From the NCBI GenBank assembly GCA_023548195.1, contig JAJHZJ010000311.1, positions 3,991,919 through 4,055,918 on the forward strand: a DNA stretch of 64,000 nt, given 5' to 3'. The position numbers were made by a program, and so were the translations under genes. This document shows, in pieces, positions 57,200-64,000 of this stretch. The stretch comes from Bettongia penicillata ogilbyi. Its lineage: Eukaryota; Chordata; Mammalia; Diprotodontia; Potoroidae. Within the stretch, counting starts at the first letter, position 1; the number at the start of each line of letters is the position of its first letter. The notes below the pieces were generated by a model that was not told the DNA's origin, made no database searches, and saw only the letters and a list, made by a program, of their open reading frames with translations.

Positions 57200-60100
57200 G
57201 TGAGTTCTCCAGGAGACCCCGGCAAAGCAGGGGACTGCTAGACCGGGGGGCTTCGGGCGGAGCTGGGGCTCCTGGCATTTGGACACGCGACACCCTTTCT
57301 GTCCCCCATCCGGAGGCGCCAGATGCCTCGTGCCGCCTGAAAGTGGTGCTCGAAACTGCAGCTGAAGAGAGCTGCAGGTTTCTGGAGTCCCAGGATGGGA
57401 TCATGATTGGGAAGGAGGGGGCGGGGGGACAGGCAACCGCTCAGTTGGGAAGGAGTGTTGGAGCGGGTCGGGAGCCTTGTGCGACTGTAGTGGGGAGTGC
57501 ATCTCCCCCATATACTCGCCTTAATGGGGGGGATTCCTGGGGGAGGCAGCCAGTAGCCTGCCTTTGCCCCTTCCCCCCCAAATCCTGAATGAAATAACGG
57601 CCTCTTTCGAGGGATGGCGGTTTTCCTAGCTGGGATGGGGGAGAGCCGCATGAGCCGGATCCCCTCCTCCTGTGTGTGGGTTTTTTTTTTTTTTTTTTTA
57701 GCCTGGGCAGAGGGCCAAGTTGGAGGTGAGGTGGGGAGGGGGGATGGGTGATCGGGACTCCCCTCCCGCCCTGGGCGTTGGCAGAACTACCAACGAGAGG
57801 AAGAGGGCATCCGAAGTCTCCCTGCCTAGACTAGGGAGAAAGGACAGGAGGGCTCGGATACTGAAGCCAAGGCAAGTCCCCCCCTCCCCCTGCCAGGGCC
57901 CGAGGAAGTCCAGACTCCTAGACTCACAGAGCAGCTTTGCTTCCATACTCTTCTCATCCCTGAGCAGGGAGCTGGGCACATCGGGGTCCCCTTTGCCCTT
58001 GTATGGCCCGGAATAGAGCTACAAATGTTTCTTTTGGCTTTGGCTCCCCAGGGCCCTGCCCCAGTCAGGCTGAGGGGTGGAGGATGAAGGGGCAGTACCC
58101 AGTTCTCTGGCCTTGTTCCCAGTGCAGTCCCAGGGGTCCCTGGCGCCGACTCCCAGACTAGGTTTATTTCTGGGGAAAGAGCTAAAATGGGCTTTGAGCT
58201 CCAAAGTGTGTTCAGCTGACCCAAGCCAATTCTCCCATAAGAAAAGAAACTGAGGCACATCAATTGGGCTTCTGCTTCTCTTTAATGATGGGGCAACCTC
58301 TCAGGCTCTACACCTGTGCCTGGTACCAGCCCACCACCATGGTATCTCATATCATGGGCTGGAGTGTCAGGAAGCAGACCCAAACTTCCCTAAGTACAGC
58401 CCAGGCCAGAGGACTGGTGACATCACCAGCCTGAAGGGGATGGCAGTGCAGGCTCCAACAACTGGCACTAGTGACATCATCCTGGGAAGGGGCAGGAATA
58501 GGGATGGGGTGCAGAATTCTGGGGTTCACTGCCCCACCACCTCATGTTCTTAACGTAAGTGTGCCTGGGATGTTAGGTAGTGAGCGATGAAGGAAGCAAG
58601 AGAGTATGCCCCATATGGAGTGATGTACTCCAGGCCCAGGGCATTTCCCTGGTAAAGGAAGAGACTACAGACCATTTGGGGAGAGGGCACATAGGCCCGA
58701 GAACCTTCCCTCTACCTCTGAGAGGGTGGCACACGAAGAATGGTTGTATGTGTTGCCCCCACCCTCCCCAAACAGACAAAATGCCTGACATTCCCATAGC
58801 CTGAACTCACCCAGAAGGCTGAAGGGAGCGCTTCTTCTTGGCCCCAAGCCAAAGCTGCCCCTCTCCCTTCCCCTGCTGTCTGGCTTCTGGAGATGCCTAA
58901 CTTCATCTCCAGGCCTCCACCCTAACTAAGAAGGTGCCTCTAGGACCTAAATATCCCTGACTCCAGTCCAATGAGGGCCTGGTAGCCTGAAATGGGAGGA
59001 AACCCAGCCAAGGGAGGGAAGGAGTTGAGAGAAGACAGGGCTAGGGTCAGACCCCATCTCTCAAGGAGGCAAGAGAACAGCTGTTAGTGAACAAGGTGGG
59101 GGTGGGGAGAGGCTGATGGGAAAACAGCTGGAGCAGGGAACAGCTGCTTGGGTAGGGGCTCCAAATAATGTTTCTCCCTCTCCCCTTGCACATACATCCA
59201 TGTTCACCATCCCACTCTAGGAGTGCCTGATGAAGTGGAGCCCAAACCAGAAATACTAGAGTTTCAAGTGGGAGACAACGCCCATCTTAAGTGTGACAGC
59301 TCCCTGCCCATTGACAACCTCAGCCATGTCGATTGGTTTTTTGTGAGTGCATAGACACTTGGGGGCAAAAAGGGAGAGACAGGGTGAGGGGAAGCCTGGG
59401 CATTGGCATTGCCAAAGGTTAAGGGGAAATAGATGATACTTCTACTCCCAAGGTGTCTTCATTCATTCTTTCCTCCATCCCTTAGAAACACAAGGATCAA
59501 CGTATTCACATCTTCCAAGTGCGCCGGGGTCAGGGCCAGCCTGATCCTGGTGAGTACCAACACCGACTCACCCTTCTGGATGGAGCCAACCTGTCTCTGG
59601 CACGTGTTACCCCCAAAGATGAGCGTATCTTCATCTGCCAAGTCAAAGGCCTTACCTCCCGTACCCAGGAGAAATACATCCAGCTCCAAATTTATAGTGA
59701 GTGCTTCCATCCATTTTTATCAGCATGTTCTGCTCCTCTTGCCACTGTCTTGGGTTCCCAGAGCACTGTTTCTTCTCCTTTGTATGTCTAAGTGGTTCTT
59801 CTGTTCTGTTCCCACTTCTACATGCCTGTCTACTGCTCCTCACTCACTTCTCTGGTCAATCTTACAGAAGCTCCCAAGGAGCCCACAATCCAAGCCAGCA
59901 CTTCTGGAATCTCTGTGATCAACAGGGTCCCTCAGGAGGTAAGAAATGCAAAGACATAGGAACTAGCCAGACAGGATTCAGTAGTTAGGGGCCCAGGAAT
60001 AATCAGATTTGGCATCTTTCTTTCCAGGTTGCCACCTGCAATGGGGAAGATGGATACCCAATCCCTCATGTCACCTGGTATAAAAACCGGAGCCCCCTGA

Positions 60101-63100
60101 AAGAAGACAAGAATCGTGAGTAACCAATATGCCCTTTGTCCAGCTGGCCACTGCCTACCTATGAGGAGACCCTTTGCCATGCCAGCCACCTATTCCCATT
60201 TCTCTTATCATCCTTGGAGTGAATATTATCCATCCTGCAACCATGATACAATGAGGGTATCAGATTGCATCAGTAGCAGACTTTTTAAGAGGCAGAAAAT
60301 AGCTCTAGCTGCATAGTGTCCCTAGTCAGGGACAGAGGTAGACAATGGCAGTGTGGCTCATTTAGGAGAGAAGGGGAGAAGTGAATAAATGCTTGAGGCT
60401 GCACCCCTCTCTTCCTTTACCCACCCTTTTCAGGGATCAGAATTACAGAACAACGAACCAAAGAGTCGAGTGGGCTTTACACCGTGAGAAGCACTCTATG
60501 GGCACAGCTGGATAAAGAGGACAAGGAGGCCCTCTTTTACTGTGAACTCAGCTACCGGCTTCCTGGAGGTGACCACATGAAAGAATCCAAGGAAGTCAAT
60601 GTCACTGTCTACTGTGAGTCCTGTTCCTCCCCTCAGATGGGTCATTCTGCATTTGTGCTTGTGGAGGGGCAGGATCATGCCAGAGCCAGGCAGCTATTAT
60701 TTCTTCTTCCCCTTTCCTCAGTGCAGTGCTTGCACACACACCCACACCCACACCCCCCCACAACCACCCCCCACACACACACACTCTACCTCCCATTGCA
60801 TAGGAAGCTGGTGCTAAGTTTTACCTATAACTATCATCTTCCTCCCAGAAGTGGATGGTCAGGCTCCATGAAACTGATTGCCCCCCCTTGTATCCATCTA
60901 GACCCAATGGAGAAGGTGTGGCTAGAGGTGATGCCAAATAGGCTGTTGAAAGAGGGAGACAAGATTGAGCTCAAGTGCTTGTCAGATGGCAACCCTCCAC
61001 CACATTTCACGATCCGAAAGCAGGTGAAGAAGGCGTGGTGGCCTGAACAAGACACCAGGCAATCTGGGGCAGGTTGGGGAATCGAGGTAGAAAGCTAGTG
61101 TTTTCTGAAATCAAGCTATCTCTCTCTTTACCCTCCCCCTGCCCTATTTCACCCCCAGGACCCTATCGGTCTCAATTGGCTTGAGGTAGAAAACATAAGT
61201 GATGGGGTCCTCATCCTGGAGCAAGCCCAGAGGCATCACAGTGGATTGTATGAGTGCTCAGGTCTGGACTTTGATACTGGAATAGAGACAACTGACCAGC
61301 GGCAACTCTTGGTGAACTGTAAGAGGGCCTGATGCTGAAGGGAAAAGGCGGGTCATGGGAATGTGAAACCTTAAGTCTGGTGAGGGAGGGTGTAGCGAGT
61401 TGAACTACACACGTCTCAATGCTATTGACTGTGCCTCCAGATGTGTCCAATGTCCGAGTGCAACCCAAGGCTCCAGTGATGTCAGAGGGCAGCAGCCTGA
61501 AACTCAACTGTTCTGCAGAGAGCTCCCAACCCATGGTATTCCACTGGGAGCGAGAAAAGGTATCTGAGCAAGATAGGGAGGTCTATGATAGGAGGCTATG
61601 AAAAAAGGCAAGTGCACTAACTTCCCCTCTCTGAACTTTCTCATGTAGACCGGGGAGGTGTTGAAGAATGGATCTGTATTGCATCTGACTAACTTGACTA
61701 GGGAGGCTGGAGGAGGCTACCTCTGTGTGGCATCTGTACCCAAAGTGCCTGGCCTGAAACATGCACAGCTGGTTAATGTTACCATTAATGGTGAGGTGCT
61801 TTTGGGGTGGGGATAACCTCACTTTCATGTTTTGTTGTCTTACTGGGTCTTTTCTCGGCTGATGTTCTGCTGAAATGTTCCTTCCTTCCTGCTGAAATGT
61901 TATCTCCCTATGGACAGGAACCCCTAACCCTGCCCAGGTGGAAAGGGACTGAGGCTAGGAAAATTTATCCAGGTAAAGCAGGCAAACAGATCTTAGGACA
62001 CCTGGCTCTACTCCACCCTTCCCCTGTCTCCTAGGGTCCCCATGGGTGATGGCAAAGGAAGCACACATGTGGGTAAAAGAGAATGAAGTGGTGAACCTGA
62101 CATGTGAGGTGTCAGGACAACCCAAGCCCACCATCTCCTGGAGTGTCAATGGAACGGTGAGAGGGGGTTACTACCCTTAACCCCAATGGGTTCTTCCTAC
62201 CCATTAAATACCCACAACCTGACCTTCTGGCCTCTACTACCCAGGACCTGAGATTCCCTCTCATCATACTTCCTTCTCTTCGCTCCTCACCCCATTGTCC
62301 ATCTGATGAACTGGGACCATTTCTTGGGCAGGTCCATGAACATGAAAAGGATTTTCAGACTGTCCTGAGTACTCTGAAAGTCCAAGTGATTCCAGAACTT
62401 CTAGAGAAGGGTGCTGTGTGCCAGGCATCCAATTCCCTGGGAAGCAACAAGACTACCATCTTTCTGGAGCTGGGTAAGGTCTTCTGCTCTTGGTAGATGA
62501 GAGGAAGCCCTGATGAAGCATTACCTCTTCCACTATTTTTAACCTACTTCTCTTCCTTCCAGTCAACTTAACCACTTTCACTGTCACTACCACTGGGAAC
62601 ACTACCAGAAGTCAGAGCACCACCACCAGTAGTCCTTCTTCAGCCAAAGCCAACAGCACCTCCATTGGTAAGTAGGGCCTAACAGGCAGAGTAGCAAAGG
62701 GTAGGGCTGGGCAGAGAAGTGCTCACTAACTCACTGTACTAACTCCCCTCTTCCTTCCTGTGCCCACCCCAGGAGACCCAGTCAAGAAAGGTGAGTGTTG
62801 CCTGACTTCCCTTCCCTGCTTCTGCTGTGTGAACTGTGGGCCTGAGCTGAGAGGGAAGAGGAAAGGGGGAAAACCAATCACAGACAGTGAATGGCTATGT
62901 CTTTGGGTAGCAGGAACAAAGCAAGAGAGCAAGGGAGTGGTCATTGTGGTGGTCATCGTCTGCATCCTGCTGCTGGCTGTGTTGGGTGCTGTCCTTTATT
63001 TCCTCTATAAGAAGGGCAAGATGCCTTGTGGGCGATCAGGCAAACAGGAAATGTAAGAATAATGCTCCCTCATGCCAGCCTGCTTGCTGCCAAGGGTTGG

Positions 63101-63455
63101 CCCCTGTCTGCTCCTGTGCTGAAGGGGGAGATGTAGGGGATGGGGAGAAAACACATGCTTCATTGCCCACCACCCCAGCTTCCACTGATCACACCTCCCA
63201 ATCCCATTTCCCTCTGAACTGTTCCTGGAGGACCAGGGTCCACTTCAGCTCACCTCCCCATGTTCCCCATAACACCCAATATTTCAGCCCTTACCCCCTT
63301 GTGCCCCTCATTGTCAACTTCTCCCTCCCTCCCCCAGCACACTGCCCCTGGCTCGTAAGAATGAAATTGTAGTTGAAGTTAAGTCAGATAAGCTCCCAGA
63401 AGAGATGGGCCTTCTGCAGGGAAACAACGGTGACAAGAGAGCGCCAAGAGACCAG
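57136..63455 (+). CDS. MCAM: MCAM (CD146/MUC18) adhesion molecule, exons 1-16, last exon off the window
   Basis: Type I membrane adhesion receptor of endothelium, smooth muscle and melanoma; the family binds laminins and acts with VEGFR2. Sixteen exons join in frame: 57136-57199, 59221-59342, 59486-59696, 59868-59938, 60028-60115, 60434-60613, 60902-61023, 61159-61318, 61441-61559, 61649-61790, 62035-62156, 62332-62473, 62563-62667, 62773-62790, 62914-63052, 63338-63455 (1923 bases, 641 codons). All introns are GT-AG. Signal peptide ~1-21; five Ig domains with cysteine pairs 46-113, 160-222, 271-319, 363-405, 450-497; a Ser/Thr-rich stalk ~515-555; membrane segment ~564-587; tail beginning KKGK with SDKLPEEMGLLQ. 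The human protein has 646 residues and ends GEKYIDLRH; that last piece was not found before 64000. About ten N-glycosylation sequons. No frame damage, so the gene looks functional. Confidence 0.96.
57681..57700. repeat. Poly-T tract
   Basis: About 20 T residues in MCAM intron 1, not attached to a recognised SINE. Confidence 0.9.
59078..59146. promoter_or_regulatory. E-box cluster in MCAM intron 1
   Basis: Three CAGCTG E-boxes (59078-59083, 59125-59130, 59141-59146) within 70 bases, just upstream of exon 2; a fourth lies at 58213-58218. Potential bHLH site cluster; inference. Confidence 0.35.
59221..59342 (+). CDS. MCAM: MCAM exon 2 (Ig1, first half)
   Basis: Residues 22-62, Cys46 and the conserved NLSHVDWF with sequon Asn54. 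Acceptor ctctag, donor gtgagt, ends phase 0. Confidence 0.93.
59486..59696 (+). CDS. MCAM: MCAM exon 3 (Ig1, second half)
   Basis: Residues 63-133, VTPKDERIFICQ with Cys113. Acceptor ccttag, donor gtgagt, phase 1. Confidence 0.93.
59868..59938 (+). CDS. MCAM: MCAM exon 4 (Ig1-Ig2 linker)
   Basis: Residues 133-156, starting KAPKEP as in human KAPEEP. Acceptor ttacag, donor gtaaga. Confidence 0.92.
60028..60115 (+). CDS. MCAM: MCAM exon 5 (Ig2, first half)
   Basis: Residues 157-186, Cys160 and GYPIPHVTWYKN. Acceptor ttccag, donor gtgagt, phase 1. Confidence 0.93.
60434..60613 (+). CDS. MCAM: MCAM exon 6 (Ig2, second half)
   Basis: Residues 186-246, KEDKEALFYCELSYRLPGG with Cys222 and sequon Asn241. 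Acceptor ttttcag, donor gtgagt. The following intron is stop-free in frame. Confidence 0.93.
60614..60901 (+). other. MCAM: MCAM intron 6, in-frame and stop-free
   Basis: 288 bases (96 codons) with no stop in the reading frame of exons 6 and 7; contains a CA-rich run at 60732-60786. Retention would insert 96 residues between Ig2 and Ig3. Confidence 0.7.
60902..61023 (+). CDS. MCAM: MCAM exon 7 (Ig3, first half)
   Basis: Residues 246-286, EKVWLEV and CLSDGNPPPHF with Cys271. Acceptor atctag, donor cag|gtgaag. Confidence 0.93.
61159..61318 (+). CDS. MCAM: MCAM exon 8 (Ig3, second half)
   Basis: Residues 287-340, DGVLILEQA and HHSGLYECSGLD with Cys319; sequon Asn298. Acceptor ccccag, donor gtaaga. 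Confidence 0.93.
61441..61559 (+). CDS. MCAM: MCAM exon 9 (Ig4, first half)
   Basis: Residues 340-379, YVSNVRV and EGSSLKLNCSAESSQ with Cys363. Acceptor ctccag, donor aag|gtatct, the weakest donor in the gene. Confidence 0.92.
61649..61790 (+). CDS. MCAM: MCAM exon 10 (Ig4, second half)
   Basis: Residues 380-427, REAGGGYLCVASVPKVPGL with Cys405; sequons Asn394 and Asn422. Acceptor atgtag, donor gtgagg. Confidence 0.93.
62035..62156 (+). CDS. MCAM: MCAM exon 11 (Ig5, first half)
   Basis: Residues 427-467, WVKENEVVNLTCEVSGQPKP with Cys450; sequons Asn447 and Asn465. Acceptor tcctag, donor gtgaga. Confidence 0.93.
62332..62473 (+). CDS. MCAM: MCAM exon 12 (Ig5, second half)
   Basis: Residues 468-515, VLSTLKVQVIPELLEKGAVC with Cys497; sequon Asn506. 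Acceptor gggcag, donor gtaagg. Confidence 0.92.
62563..62667 (+). CDS. MCAM: MCAM exon 13 (Ser/Thr-rich stalk)
   Basis: Residues 515-550, VNLTTF followed by a mucin-like Thr/Ser run and KANSTSI. Acceptor ttccag, donor gtaagt. Confidence 0.92.
62773..62790 (+). CDS. MCAM: MCAM exon 14, 18-base micro-exon
   Basis: Encodes the end of the stalk (GDPVKK, ~550-555). Flanked by strong sites (ccccag and gtgagt) and phase 1-1, so it can be skipped without frame change. Kept because both sites match consensus; no transcript support is available here. Confidence 0.7.
62791..62913 (+). other. MCAM: MCAM intron 14, in-frame and stop-free
   Basis: 123 bases (41 codons) open in the MCAM frame. Retention would add 41 residues just outside the membrane. 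Confidence 0.7.
62914..63052 (+). CDS. MCAM: MCAM exon 15 (transmembrane segment)
   Basis: Residues 556-602, GVVIVVVIVCILLLAVLGAV then LYFLYKKGK, with the basic KKGK used for ERM-protein binding in the family. Acceptor tagcag, donor at|gtaaga. Retention of the next intron would stop at once (ATG TAA). Confidence 0.94.
63338..63455 (+). CDS. MCAM: MCAM exon 16 (cytoplasmic tail)
   Basis: Residues 602-641, ITLPLARKNEIVVEVKSDKL then PEEMGLLQG and GDKRAP, closely matching the human long-isoform tail. Acceptor cccccag, donor cag|gtagga, phase 0. Confidence 0.94.
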
Positions 63456-64000
63456 GTAGGAGGCAACTTCCCTTGCAAAAGCCTGGCTTGGCTCTATCTT
63501 GCTAGGGACCAGGGAAGGAGCCTAACTGGTCCTTCCCACTCCCCAACCCCCAACCCAGATATACTCTCCCTGGTCTTCATGAAACAGAGGCAAACCTGCT
63601 TCAGTCTTTTTGGTACTGTTCACAGGTATCAGGCCGAGGCTAGGGGTGAGGAGAGGTTTTGCCTGCTAACAGCAATGAAAGTCTGAATTAGGAAGATAGT
63701 AGAGGCCTTCTCTCACAAGTGTTTGTTGCTGTGTCTCTGGTCCCTAGGTGGGAAATAGAAGTTGTTTTGATTTTTACAAAAAATTCACAACATGTGGAGC
63801 ATTTTTTTTTTTTACTATGCCCCAGCCATGGGGACTTAATTTGCGGACAGATTGTTCTGTTTTCCCCTCAGTCTTCCTCACCTCTGCTGCTTCTGTTAGG
63901 GGCTGCATCCAGTTCACCAGCTTCTGCATCACTCTCTCCTCCCTGCCCACTGCTGCCTCTTACCCCTGGGCCAGAGGATTCTCAAGTCCTTCTCTCACTT
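63456..64000 (+). other. MCAM: Start of MCAM intron 16, to the window edge
   Basis: The expected last coding segment (GEKYIDLRH-like) is absent. The MCAM frame stays open for about 230 bases past the donor and ends at TGA 63684-63686. A T run lies at 63804-63814. The final exon must lie beyond 64000. Confidence 0.65.

Larger units (their letters stand above)
57200..59220 (+). other. MCAM: MCAM intron 1
   Basis: About 2 kb, GC-rich at its 5' end and free of interspersed repeats. Holds a T run (57681-57700) and CAGCTG E-boxes. The largest intron seen, and a likely place for tissue-specific control. Confidence 0.7.

Noticed and set aside
60484..61098. Independent 204-residue gene
   Set aside because: It is MCAM exons 6 and 7 read through intron 6, which happens to be stop-free.
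62760..63056. Independent small membrane protein gene
   Set aside because: It is MCAM exons 14 and 15 plus the open intron 14.
1..64000. CRISPR array, tRNA or snRNA genes
   Set aside because: No regularly spaced direct repeats with unique spacers and no cloverleaf or snRNA consensus were seen; tRNA-like heads belong to SINEs.

Overview
The window looks like genomic DNA from a marsupial. Two genes can be read by homology: RNF26 on the minus strand at the left end and MCAM (CD146) on the plus strand at the right end, transcribed away from each other. In human these genes are also head-to-head neighbours on 11q23 (from memory), so the synteny is conserved. The marsupial call rests on the repeats: tRNA-derived CORE/MIR-type SINEs of the marsupial kind, RTE LINEs with their SINE partners, CR1/L2-clade LINEs, hAT palindromes and divergent non-eutherian L1 and half-L1 copies. 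The species cannot be fixed from the sequence alone.

Layout. 1-3.6 kb: 3' flank, poly(A) site, 3' UTR, single coding exon and CpG-rich promoter of RNF26. The reading frame is broken by one base just before the RING domain, and a consensus splice donor points the other way from the same promoter. 3.6-45 kb: a repeat-dense desert with L1 fragments in both orientations, several nested with visible target-site duplications, plus RTE, CR1/L2, SINE, hAT and LTR relics and microsatellites. At 42.2-45.05 kb lies a nearly complete minus-strand half-L1 (ORF1 only). 45-48.6 kb: a repeat-poor block that may be regulatory. 48.6-53.6 kb: more LINE relics, including an L1-in-L1 nest. 53.6-57.1 kb: repeat-poor MCAM upstream region and GC-rich promoter with tandem GC boxes and a perfect CRE palindrome. 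57.1-64 kb: sixteen coding exons of MCAM encoding 641 residues; the short final coding exon lies past the right edge.

RNF26 is an ER-membrane E3 ubiquitin ligase and MCAM is a cell-surface immunoglobulin-family adhesion molecule. They share a locus, not a pathway. I saw no CRISPR array, prokaryotic-type cassette or novel multi-gene system. The most useful observations are the RNF26 frameshift, the exon structure of MCAM (a micro-exon and two stop-free introns whose lengths are multiples of three), and the nested retrotransposon history. Repeat family names are from memory of consensus motifs, and repeat boundaries are approximate unless a target-site duplication is quoted.
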